From the NCBI GenBank assembly GCA_021373255.1, contig JAJFTD010000080.1:1-35670 (forward strand): DNA of 35,670 bases, in the 5' to 3' direction. Positions 16,497 to 23,320 of the stretch are shown here, one piece after another. Positions within the stretch are counted from its first letter, which is position 1. The number at the start of each line of letters is the position of its first letter. The translations under genes and the position numbers were made by a program. The stretch is from a bacterium (lineage in GTDB: Bacteria > Armatimonadota > UBA5829). Under the pieces are notes generated by a model. The model was given only the letters and a program-made list of their open reading frames with translations. It was not told the origin of the DNA and made no database searches.

Positions 16497-16543
16497 CGTG
16501 AAATAATTATTCCCAAAATGTAGATGTATTTGGCAACGTTCTC

Positions 16544-16572
16544 AGCATATCACCCGTCATATAATGTGTCAA
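16544..16572 (-). promoter_or_regulatory. Promoter of the beta-propeller gene
   Basis: On the minus strand TTGACA (16567-16572) and TATGCT (16544-16549) are 17 nt apart. The leader to the ATG at 16496 would be about 40 nt. Confidence 0.55.
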
Positions 16573-16743
16573 CGCATCGAACTTGTAGTGCCGTCGACAT
16601 TCCGCGTGATACCAGTCATATAGGCAAGGATAAAGAATATCCATCACGAAAGCATGCGTTTTCGCGATTAGATATTTCTTATATGCGCCAAGTGATCGCT
16701 ATTGGGTTAGCCGGTAGGCGGCAGAGCTAGAAAGGAAATATGA

Positions 16744-17286
16744 ATGAAGATACGGCGCGCGCTGACTTTAGCGATCGTAGTCGCATCTGTGGGGGTCCTT
16801 GCAGTAGCCACATTCGCAAATCTTAGCCCAAAAGCGAAAGCCCCCAACTTTACTCTTCCCACCCTGGAAGGTAAATCGTTAACTCTGTCAGATCATACAA
16901 AAGGCTCGCCCAGAGCGGTAGTGCTCGATATATGGGCGACATGGTGCCCCCCATGCCGTGCCGAAATCCCTTACCTGGTAGACCTCTACAATGGTTATAA
17001 AGATAAGGGGTTGGTAATGATCGGTGTGGCAATCGACCAGGAAAAGGCTGATGTAAAGGAATTCGCTAAGCAGCAGAAGATCAGTTATACTCTGGCGCTC
17101 GATCCCGGGGCCGAAACAATCGGCAGTAAATACAAAGTGACCGGCATTCCTGCAACCTATGTGATCGACAAAAAGGGTGTAGTTCGTTATGTCCATTCCG
17201 GCTTCCCCACAAGAAGTAAAGATGAGCAGCAAAAAGAAGCCAAACAGATCGAAAACGAAGTAAAGACTCTTCTGGCAGAAAAGTAA
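16744..17286 (+). CDS. TlpA/ResA-like exported thioredoxin-family protein
   Basis: A 180-residue protein. An N-terminal hydrophobic segment (ALTLAIVVASVGVLAVATFA) acts as signal peptide or anchor, followed by an AhpC-TSA/Redoxin fold: APNFTLPTLEGKSLTLSDH, then VVLDIWATWCPPCRAEIPYLVDLY with active-site Cys68 and Cys71, and the cis-Pro loop VTGIPATYVIDKKG. Such proteins reduce disulfides outside the cytoplasm, for instance in cytochrome c maturation, or act as general thiol oxidoreductases. The ATG at 16744 has AAGGA about 8 nt upstream; an out-of-frame ATG lies 4 nt before. A terminator follows at once, so it is a single-gene unit next to the cytoplasmic redox operon on the other strand. Confidence 0.88.
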   Translation: MKIRRALTLAIVVASVGVLAVATFANLSPKAKAPNFTLPTLEGKSLTLSDHTKGSPRAVVLDIWATWCPPCRAEIPYLVDLYNGYKDKGLVMIGVAIDQEKADVKEFAKQQKISYTLALDPGAETIGSKYKVTGIPATYVIDKKGVVRYVHSGFPTRSKDEQQKEAKQIENEVKTLLAEK

Positions 17287-17307
17287 CCATAGTTAGAATT
17301 CTACAAT

Positions 17308-17332
17308 GGGCCGCACTGCGCGGCCCGTTTTT
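17308..17332 (+). terminator. Rho-independent terminator of the TlpA-like gene
   Basis: GGGCCGC (17308-17314), a 5-nt loop and GCGGCCC (17320-17326) are followed by G and TTTTT. The U-run is on the plus-strand side only. Confidence 0.85.
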
Positions 17333-17337
17333 CATTA

Positions 17338-18510
17338 TCAGGAAATAAACTCCTGGGCAACATCATTTAGTAGAAGCAATCCGTTATGCGTTACTCGCAG
17401 GCAATCACCCACCAACTCGACCAACCCTCTTTCCTGCAATCGTTGAATCACAACGGCAAACTCAGATGCAATATCTGTAAAATATTTCTGCGAGATCTTA
17501 GACAATCTTATACCGTCGAGCATGCGAAGTCCCTGAATTATGGTTTCAGCAACCAATGCGCGACCAGTAAGCCGTTCTGAGAATTCAATTCCATCAGAGC
17601 CCAAATATATCGCCTGAATATACTCCGCCGGTGAGCCGACCCTGCGCGCCCTAACGCAGTGAACATAGCTGGTTGCCCCTGCTCCGAAAGCATAATAGGG
17701 ATCATTGCGCCAATAGACTTGGTTGTGACGGCTGCGAAAGCCGGGGCGCGCAAAGTTAGAGACTTCGTAGTGTTCGTAACCCGCAGATGTAATCTTACTG
17801 ATGGCAAGCTCGTACATCGCAAGCTGTGTATCTTCGTCCGGCAGCTCGAGCCGTCCTTGGGCGCACAGATCAGCGAACCGTGTACCCTCCTCGATTGATA
17901 ACTCATAAAGGGAAACATGCTCCGGGCTAAGTTGAATCGCTGTGTCCAGAGTTCGGCTCCAGTGTTCCAGTGTCTGCCCCGGCAGCGCGAAAATCAAGTC
18001 TAACCCTACATTTTTGAATCCAGCTTGCCTGGCCAGGTGATACGCGGTAATGGCTTGATCGGCAGTATGAACCCGGCCGATTTTGGCTAGAAACTCGTCA
18101 TCAAATGATTGAATACCAAGGCTCAGTCTGTTAAACTTTCGTTGCTGTAGTTCTACAAGTTTATACTCATCCACTGTGCCGGGGTTGGCTTCTATTGTGA
18201 TTTCAGCGTCTGGTGACAGGTGTAGTGTTTCATCAATTGTGGCGAGAATCGTACCCAGTATATCGGCAGAAAGAACAGTAGGCGTCCCCCCCCCGAAATA
18301 GACCGAATCGAGTGGCCTGCTCTGCGTCGTGTCGAACTCGCTCCCCGTGCGCTTGATCTCAGTCATCAGAGCATTGGCATAGTCGTCAAAAATGGCTTGC
18401 ATACCGGCGTAGGAGTTGAAATCGCAGTAGTGGCACTTGGACAGGCAAAACGGCACGTGCACGTAAGCTGCTTCCGGCGGGACATCACAGGTGGAATTGT
18501 TTACGGTCAT
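17338..18510 (-). CDS. hemW: HemW-like radical SAM protein
   Basis: A 390-residue protein of the coproporphyrinogen-dehydrogenase-like family. The radical SAM cluster Cys22-x3-Cys26-x2-Cys29 lies in YVHVPFCLSKCHYCDFNSY. VYFGGGTPTVLS is the SAM-binding GGGTP motif. ITIEANPGTVDEYKL and NRLSLGIQSFDDEFL follow, and the C-terminal HemN_C domain contains ETIIQGLRMLDGIRL. HemW proteins are heme chaperones rather than true coproporphyrinogen oxidases. The CxxxCxxC arrangement with FNSY fits HemW, while a HemN-type extra N-terminal part is absent. The start ATG overlaps the trxB stop by 4 nt (ATGA), so it is the last gene of the redox operon. Confidence 0.9.
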   Translation of the reverse strand: MTVNNSTCDVPPEAAYVHVPFCLSKCHYCDFNSYAGMQAIFDDYANALMTEIKRTGSEFDTTQSRPLDSVYFGGGTPTVLSADILGTILATIDETLHLSPDAEITIEANPGTVDEYKLVELQQRKFNRLSLGIQSFDDEFLAKIGRVHTADQAITAYHLARQAGFKNVGLDLIFALPGQTLEHWSRTLDTAIQLSPEHVSLYELSIEEGTRFADLCAQGRLELPDEDTQLAMYELAISKITSAGYEHYEVSNFARPGFRSRHNQVYWRNDPYYAFGAGATSYVHCVRARRVGSPAEYIQAIYLGSDGIEFSERLTGRALVAETIIQGLRMLDGIRLSKISQKYFTDIASEFAVVIQRLQERGLVELVGDCLRVTHNGLLLLNDVAQEFIS

Positions 18511-19472
18511 GTTTCACAAGTCGCTTCGGTGCTCCAATCGGTAGCTGATGGGAGCCTCACTAAGTATGAATATGCCCCAAGCGCAGCTTTAGCGCCGTCA
18601 CCGGCAGCTATGATGATCTGCTTTTCAGGATCTATAGTGACGTCCCCTGCTGCATAAAGGCCTGGGATTGGGGTCCGTCCGGCACAGTCCACCGCAACCT
18701 CACCATACTCATTCAGGGGCAGCAAATCTTTAATAAAATCTGTGTTAGGAGCAAGCCCCACTTCTACGAACACCCCTTCGACTGATATATCTCGCACCTC
18801 ACCCGTCGAAGTATTCTCAACTGTAATGCGATCCACAAGCATATTGCCGTGTATAGATTTCACCAGGGTGTTGGTCAGAATATCCACATTGCCGGATGCC
18901 CGAACTCTATCAACCAACACAGCATCAGCACGGAGCCGCTCGGTTGCTTCAATAATATACACCTTAGGGCATATCTTCATCAACTGCACGGCAGCATCCA
19001 GCCCGGAATTGCCTCCGCCGACCACAGCCACGTTCTTTCCAGCGAAGAGTGGGCCATCACACGTGGCGCAATAGGTAACTCCTTTTGCGACATACTCTTT
19101 TTCACCGGGTACATTGAGCATTCTGGGTGACTTACCCGTAGCGACAATCACCGATTTGGCTGTGAATACACGACCATCTTCCGTATCCACCCGGAAACCA
19201 CTGTTGATCTGAGATAGCTTGGCGGCTCTTGTATACTCAATATCAACAGGAAACTTCAGCAGGTGCTCCTCGAATTTCCTCACGAGCTCGGGGCCGGAGA
19301 TATAAATGTAGCCGAGATAATTTTCAACATCCGCGCTCCACGTTGCCTGGCCGCCGATGTCACCAGTAAGAATCAGAGTATCAAGCTGCTTGCGCGCGGC
19401 ATATATACCGGCTGTCATCCCAGCCGGACCAGCACCGAGGATAATCAAGTCATAGTCGATTTTTTTAGCCAT
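18507..19472 (-). CDS. trxB: Thioredoxin-reductase-like flavoprotein (AhpF/Cp34-like NAD(P)H site)
   Basis: A 321-residue low-molecular-weight thioredoxin reductase fold. FAD site LGAGPAGMTAGIYAARK lies at the start, redox pair Cys135-Cys138 in TYCATCDGPLF, the NAD(P)H site in VAVVGGGNSGLDAAVQL, and the C-terminal FAD motif in PGLYAAGDVT. The usual NADPH-phosphate motif HRRxxxRA is replaced by YIIEATERLRADAVLVDR, like AhpF-type and Clostridium Cp34-type reductases, which prefer NADH. It is preceded by a small glutaredoxin-like gene (20-nt gap), its probable electron acceptor. The start ATG is 1 of 321. The gene symbol is by fold; the electron donor and partner may differ from classical TrxB. 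Confidence 0.85.
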   Translation of the reverse strand: MAKKIDYDLIILGAGPAGMTAGIYAARKQLDTLILTGDIGGQATWSADVENYLGYIYISGPELVRKFEEHLLKFPVDIEYTRAAKLSQINSGFRVDTEDGRVFTAKSVIVATGKSPRMLNVPGEKEYVAKGVTYCATCDGPLFAGKNVAVVGGGNSGLDAAVQLMKICPKVYIIEATERLRADAVLVDRVRASGNVDILTNTLVKSIHGNMLVDRITVENTSTGEVRDISVEGVFVEVGLAPNTDFIKDLLPLNEYGEVAVDCAGRTPIPGLYAAGDVTIDPEKQIIIAAGDGAKAALGAYSYLVRLPSATDWSTEATCET

Positions 19473-19492
19473 AGAATTTGCTCGCTTAAGGA

Positions 19493-19732
19493 TTACTGGC
19501 TAATGAGTTCTTCGAGCTTTGATTTATTGAAACCGATGACTATATTGCCATCTACCTCAATCACTGGAACGCCGAGTTGCCCGGACTTCTGGACCATTGC
19601 ATTGCGTGCTTCAAGATCGGTGGCAACGTTGAGATCAGTAAATGCCACACCCCGCTCTTGTAAAAATTCCTTTGCCTGCCTGCAATAGGGACATGTGGGA
19701 GTCGAATAGACGGTGATATTCTTGTCAGTCAT
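19493..19732 (-). CDS. Small glutaredoxin-like protein (CPYC)
   Basis: A 79-residue single-domain thioredoxin-fold protein with active site Cys14-Pro-Tyr-Cys17 in YSTPTCPYCRQAKEFL, the cis-Pro loop GVPVIEVDG and the C-terminal GFNKSKLEELI. It belongs with the short glutaredoxins of the NrdH/Cp9/'Uxx-star' type, which take electrons from a TrxB-like reductase rather than from glutathione. The ATG at 19732 has GGAGG 7 nt upstream; the TTG two codons earlier is too near that site. It is the first gene of an operon with the reductase and hemW. Confidence 0.87.
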   Translation of the reverse strand: MTDKNITVYSTPTCPYCRQAKEFLQERGVAFTDLNVATDLEARNAMVQKSGQLGVPVIEVDGNIVIGFNKSKLEELISQ

Positions 19733-19814
19733 AGCCAATCCTCCGGTTCGTTATGGAATACTTACTGCGTATACCCGTCATCACACTGTTTTCTAACAGA
19801 ACGTATTGCTGCTC

Positions 19815-19843
19815 TTGCGTTTTCCGCGCGGAACTGCTATATT
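19815..19843 (+). promoter_or_regulatory. rpsT promoter
   Basis: TTGCGT (19815-19820) and TATATT (19838-19843) are 17 nt apart. The start near 19850 gives a leader of about 45 nt before the rpsT start. Confidence 0.55.
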
Positions 19844-19895
19844 AATAAGGTTCAATTTTTTTGTATTGATGGCAAAGACAGGGGGTGAAACCTAG

Positions 19896-20168
19896 TTGCC
19901 GAATATTAAGTCAGTTGTCAAGGACGTCAAGAAGTCTCGCGAGCGCAGGCTGCGGAACCTTGCCACGAAGTCAAAGATCAAGACGTTCGTGAAGAAAACC
20001 AAGTCCGCACAGGATACTACCGCGGACAGTGCAGTAACGCTGCTGAATGAGACTGTGAGCATAGTCGACAAGGCTGCCAAGCGTGGGATCATCCACCCGA
20101 ATGCGGCTGCTCGACGCAAGTCCAGGCTTATGAAGCGCGCCAATTTCAAAGCTGGCGTGCAGGCGTAA
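19896..20168 (+). CDS. rpsT: 30S ribosomal protein S20
   Basis: A 90-residue lysine/arginine-rich helical protein with the S20 pattern: PNIKSVVKDVKKSRERRLRNLATKSKIKTFVKKTK near the N-terminus and AAKRGIIHPNAAARRKSRLMKRANF near the C-terminus. S20 binds 16S rRNA early in assembly. The initiation codon is TTG, giving the canonical N-terminus MPNIKS, with GGGGGTG 8 nt upstream. E. coli rpsT also uses UUG, where it takes part in autoregulation. It is a single-gene unit with a terminator at 20198. Confidence 0.95.
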   Translation: MPNIKSVVKDVKKSRERRLRNLATKSKIKTFVKKTKSAQDTTADSAVTLLNETVSIVDKAAKRGIIHPNAAARRKSRLMKRANFKAGVQA

Positions 20169-20197
20169 TCTGCGTCAAGTATAGCACGAATTCCGAT

Positions 20198-20231
20198 GAG
20201 AGGTAAGTCCACGCTGCCTCTCTTTCTTTTT
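20198..20231 (+). terminator. Rho-independent terminator of rpsT
   Basis: GAGAGG (20198-20203) and CCTCTC (20217-20222) form a 6-bp stem around a 13-nt loop, followed by TTTCTTTTT. Confidence 0.65.
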
Positions 20232-20357
20232 GTACGGCTGTGTTGGCCCTCAAAACAGGTTTATGCCTGTTACAAACTTATGCCCAACACTCGTCTTCGT
20301 AGGGATGATAAATAATCATTCTATGCAGAGCAATACCTAAAGCTGAGGAAGCAGGTT

Positions 20358-21260
20358 TTGGTTACCAGGAAAGATATAGAAGCAGGGCTCAGAGAAATTG
20401 GGCTGAGCAAGGGCGATGTGGTTGTGGTTCACAGCTCCCTATCCAGCTTCGGCAGAGTTGACGGCGGCGCGAAAGCGGTCGTAGACGCAATTCTTGCCGT
20501 AATCGGTGATGAGGGGACACTTGTGGTGCCTACTTTCACTTATGGGCAGAGCGTGTATGACCCGGATGAGTCGCCATCGCTTATGGGGGCGATTCCTGAG
20601 GAAGTCCGCACGCGCCCGAATGCATTGAGAAGCCTGCACCCCACCCACTCCGTCGCGGCTATCGGGTCATTGGCGGATGTATTTACAGAAGGCCACGAGA
20701 AAGTCCACCCATTCGCTCGTGGTTCAGCGCTGTTCAAGGTGCTCCAGGCACGCGGCAAGATCCTCCAACTCGGCACAACCCATACCACAAGCTCGATCAT
20801 ACATGTCGCCGAAGAAATCGCAGCGGTGCCATACCTCGACCGGTCCAGATATGTAGAATACAAGACCCCTCAGGGGAAATCCGCCCACAAATGGGTACGC
20901 AGGCCGGGATGCAGCAGAGGATTTGATGTCTTGGAAGAGGCGTTGCAAGAGGCGGATGCGATCCGTGAGACAATGATCGGCGAGAGCAGGGTTAAGCTGA
21001 TGAGTGCGCGGGCAGTGGTTGATGCAGCGGTGGAGCTTCTGAAATTTGACCAGGAGGGGCTGCTGTGCGACCAGCCGGATTGTGAAGTGTGCGCCGAAGC
21101 AAGGGCGATGGTGGCTGCCACTGAAGCCGAGAAGCAGGACAAAGAAATCACCGAACTAGCCGAAGAGGAAGAACGGCTGCGCCGGGTTATCGAGACACGG
21201 CTCAGCGGCGGCGAACTCAAATATTTTGAGATAGACGACGGCGATCACTCGCCTAATTAA
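20358..21260 (+). CDS. AAC(3)-family (YokD-like) N-acetyltransferase
   Basis: A 300-residue protein of the aminoglycoside 3-N-acetyltransferase fold. Family blocks are GDVVVVHSSLSSFGRVDGG (about 19-37), GTLVVPTFTYG, RSLHPTHSVAAIG (His97 region), KVHPFARGS and LQLGTTHTTSSIIHVAEE. Members use acetyl-CoA. Only some confer aminoglycoside resistance, and YokD-like chromosomal members act on other, often unknown amines. Cys237-x4-Cys242-x2-Cys245 near the C-terminus may bind metal. Residues 255-300 form an acidic, Glu-rich helix followed by a short tail, longer than most family members. Start is TTG with GAGGAA upstream. It stands alone between rpsT and the pyrimidine operon. Confidence 0.85.
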   Translation: MVTRKDIEAGLREIGLSKGDVVVVHSSLSSFGRVDGGAKAVVDAILAVIGDEGTLVVPTFTYGQSVYDPDESPSLMGAIPEEVRTRPNALRSLHPTHSVAAIGSLADVFTEGHEKVHPFARGSALFKVLQARGKILQLGTTHTTSSIIHVAEEIAAVPYLDRSRYVEYKTPQGKSAHKWVRRPGCSRGFDVLEEALQEADAIRETMIGESRVKLMSARAVVDAAVELLKFDQEGLLCDQPDCEVCAEARAMVAATEAEKQDKEITELAEEEERLRRVIETRLSGGELKYFEIDDGDHSPN

Positions 21261-21274
21261 AGAGGGAATTTTAT

Positions 21275-21345
21275 CGCGACAGCGCGAAAGGGCGAAAACG
21301 CGAAATGGGTCAGAAGGTCATAAAGTCATAAGGTTAGAAAATCGA
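21275..21345. repeat. Two degenerate octanucleotide tandem arrays
   Basis: Four 8-nt units (CGCGACAG, CGCGAAAG, GGCGAAAA, CGCGAAAT) fill 21275-21306. A second family (AAGGTCAT, AAAGTCAT, AAGGTTAG, with degenerate flanking units) continues to about 21345. They lie just after the acetyltransferase stop, about 70 nt before copy B of the palindromic element. Confidence 0.55.
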
Positions 21346-21414
21346 AGAACCAAGGCTGGTTGATTCGGCAACAGTGAATTTTGACTTTGCTTTTCGATCA
21401 TGCGCAGACTCCGC

Positions 21415-21436
21415 TGCCGAAGCCGCCGGACGCACT
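21415..21436 (+). repeat. Dispersed REP-like element, partial copy B
   Basis: The right arm and tail are intact: TGCCGAAG followed by CCGCCGGACGCACT. The left arm is changed (CAGACTCCGC), so the hairpin is lost. CGCCGGACGCACT is identical to 33354-33366. Confidence 0.5.
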
Positions 21437-21497
21437 TTCTTATTCAGCGTCTTCATATCTCTTCAGTGTCTAGGCGATTCAAACCGCCTTTCTTTCG

Positions 21498-21526
21498 TTG
21501 CCATAGTCGCGTCTGCCTGTTAAAAT
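21498..21526 (+). promoter_or_regulatory. Promoter of the five-gene pyrimidine operon
   Basis: TTGCCA (21498-21503) and TAAAAT (21521-21526) are 17 nt apart. The start near 21533 gives a 20-nt leader. No other clear promoter is seen before 25675, so the unit probably runs from here. Confidence 0.6.
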
Positions 21527-21553
21527 TATTGAAGTGTATGTTGTGAGGTTACA

Positions 21554-22000
21554 ATGCCTGAACGCCCTTCATTTGATGAGATTTATATGGAAGTGGTTGA
21601 TACCATCGCCAGGCGTTCCACGTGTCTGCGAAAACACGTTGGCGCGGTGGTGACTATCGATCATAGGATTCTCTCGCACGGCTACAATGGTGTCCCCACG
21701 GGGCACGAGCATTGCTGTGACACAGGTCAATGTCTTAAAGATCGCGCTGGTACCGAGGAGTTCAAAGTATGCGTGCACGCGGAGCAGAACGCTATATGCC
21801 AGTGCGCAAAGCGTGGGCTGGCTGTGAGCGGGGCTACACTTTATGTGAATGCCGATGTATGCATCACATGCGCTAAGTTGATTGTGTCCTGCGAGATTGC
21901 GAGGGTGGTGGTGCGACGCGACCACAAGGGAACCTCGGACGGTATCGATCTCCTTCGCAAGTGTGGGATAGATGTGGTAGAGTGGCTGAATGCCTCATAA
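21554..22000 (+). CDS. comEB: dCMP deaminase-like (ComEB-type) zinc enzyme
   Basis: A 148-residue member of the deoxycytidylate deaminase family. KHVGAVVTIDHRILSHGYNGVPTG is the typical nucleotide-binding start. Zinc ligands are His75 in VCVHAEQNAI, with the proton-shuttling Glu77, and Cys103/Cys106 in DVCITCAKL. The extra Cys/His set CCDTGQC (54-60) occurs in ComEB-type dCMP deaminases. The product of dCMP deamination is dUMP, the substrate of thymidylate synthase. GAGGT lies 4 nt before the ATG. It is the first gene of the operon and overlaps the HAD gene by 11 nt. Hydroxymethyl-dCMP or other cytosine nucleotides are alternative substrates. Confidence 0.87.
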   Translation: MPERPSFDEIYMEVVDTIARRSTCLRKHVGAVVTIDHRILSHGYNGVPTGHEHCCDTGQCLKDRAGTEEFKVCVHAEQNAICQCAKRGLAVSGATLYVNADVCITCAKLIVSCEIARVVVRRDHKGTSDGIDLLRKCGIDVVEWLNAS

Positions 22001-22709
22001 TATTTCACAGATCAAGGCTGCCATTTTTGACATAGGCGCAACGCTTGTCACCGGGCCGCCGGTAGCCCCAAACAAAGTCATAGCATCGCTGATCGATGGC
22101 GCAACTGCGGCTGATGTATCATCGGTCATTATGACCACTGAGATCCAGTCGGCTGAGCATGCGTGCAGCATACTCGAAAAGCGATTCGGCAGGCTGAGCG
22201 GCGAGGCCGTGATGGCTGTGTGCGAACTTTGGAAGTCGCAGTCCACTGCCCCCGAAGCCTTAGGTGGCGCGGCGGAAACTGTGCTCACCATCAAGAATCG
22301 CGGGCTTAAAATCGGGCTGCTGTCAGATATATGGAGCCCATATTACGCTGGGGTCGAGAGAGTGCTGCCTGAGGTTGTTGAAGCGTCGGATGCCATAGTG
22401 CTTAGCTGCAGGACTGGTGTGCGAAAGCCTGACACGAGCAATTTCCGAACGGCTATAGACGCGCTTGGCGTGGAAGCGAGCGAGGCGTTGATGGTCGGGG
22501 ACACTTACACGCACGACATCCTGCCGGCGCTGGAGTTGGGAATGAAAGCCGTATGGGTGCTTGCCCGGCCGGAGAGGGAATCGGAGTCGATTATTCGTAT
22601 ATTGAATGGCGAGGTGCCAGTGCCTACTATTACAGTGGCAAGCGTTGGTGAGGTTGCTTCGCTGAGGATTTTGAACGTAGATATGCTGACACAGGAGAGG
22701 GTTGGATGA
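21990..22709 (+). CDS. HAD-superfamily hydrolase
   Basis: A 239-residue HAD subfamily IA-like protein. Motif I is AAIFDIGATLVTG: the nucleophile Asp14 is present, but the second Asp of DxDxT is replaced by Gly16. This FDxGxTL variant is seen in several HAD branches. Motif II is IGLLSDIWS, motif III has the Lys of RKPDTSNF, and motif IV is MVGDTYTHDI. A helical cap lies between motifs I and II. In the operon it follows a dCMP deaminase and precedes the unknown DGxHR protein (ATGA overlap), so a nucleotide or modified-nucleotide phosphatase is a fair guess. The substrate cannot be read from the sequence. Confidence 0.82.
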   Translation: MPHNISQIKAAIFDIGATLVTGPPVAPNKVIASLIDGATAADVSSVIMTTEIQSAEHACSILEKRFGRLSGEAVMAVCELWKSQSTAPEALGGAAETVLTIKNRGLKIGLLSDIWSPYYAGVERVLPEVVEASDAIVLSCRTGVRKPDTSNFRTAIDALGVEASEALMVGDTYTHDILPALELGMKAVWVLARPERESESIIRILNGEVPVPTITVASVGEVASLRILNVDMLTQERVG

Positions 22710-23320
22710 ATATCGAGAGAGTTGAGCAGCACAGTGTTGAGGAATTATTGGCGAATATGCGGCGGGTTGGGATGCTTACGCATCCTGAGGACTATCCCTA
22801 TGAGAATGCGCAGATCGAGCTGGTGTCGCTGCACACTAACGAGATCGCCCCGGCGCAGCGTTATGTTCTCAATTGCGAGCTTATGAAGGTGCGCGACCTC
22901 CAGTGGGCGTTGCAGGAGCATGGTGTTGATCTTTTCAAGCTGGATGGGTATGCCTCAATCTGGCTTGAGGGTTATGATGATCCGATTGACGTTCTGCCAC
23001 CGGTGGTCGAAGAGTCTGAAGAGGCTGATGGAAGCGTGGTGAGAATCCTCAACGATGGTATGCACCGCGTCTATCTCGCTCGAATGGAGCGTACGCCTAT
23101 ACAGGTGGTCTATGCGCGAAACGTGCCTAAGCAGTATCCATATTATGCGTTCCCACTGGTAAATGGCTGGGCGGATGTGGAGATCATGCAGGATCTGCCC
23201 GAGGGATACATAAAGAAGTGGCACCGGATTAAGAATTACAAGAGCCTTTATAGGAACTTCAACAGCGGCTTCCAGAACGTCGGTGGGCCCAGAGGTCATT
23301 TCACCAATGCAGGAAAGTGA
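22706..23320 (+). CDS. Unrecognised protein with ParB/Srx-like DGxHR motif
   Basis: A 204-residue soluble protein of no family I can name with certainty. Residues 113-135, ending with NDGMHRVYLARMERTPIQVVYA, look like the ParB/sulfiredoxin-fold motif D-G-x-H-R followed by a helix and a hydrophobic strand (Asp117, His120, Arg121). That fold includes DNA-binding partition proteins and phosphotransfer enzymes such as the archaeal free-serine kinase SerK. The N-terminal half has long helices and an EEADGS turn. The C-terminal 60 residues are rich in aromatic and basic residues (YPYYAFPLVNGWAD; KKWHRIKNYKSLYRNF). GAGAGG lies 5 nt before the ATG, which overlaps the HAD stop by 4 nt. Its 3' end overlaps the next gene by 14 nt. 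It is embedded in the nucleotide operon. Confidence 0.6.
   Translation: MNIERVEQHSVEELLANMRRVGMLTHPEDYPYENAQIELVSLHTNEIAPAQRYVLNCELMKVRDLQWALQEHGVDLFKLDGYASIWLEGYDDPIDVLPPVVEESEEADGSVVRILNDGMHRVYLARMERTPIQVVYARNVPKQYPYYAFPLVNGWADVEIMQDLPEGYIKKWHRIKNYKSLYRNFNSGFQNVGGPRGHFTNAGK

Noticed and set aside
16594-16622. Possible promoter TCGACA-17-CATATA for the TlpA-like gene
   Set aside because: The -10 matches poorly and lies about 120 nt from the start codon, so I do not list it as a feature.
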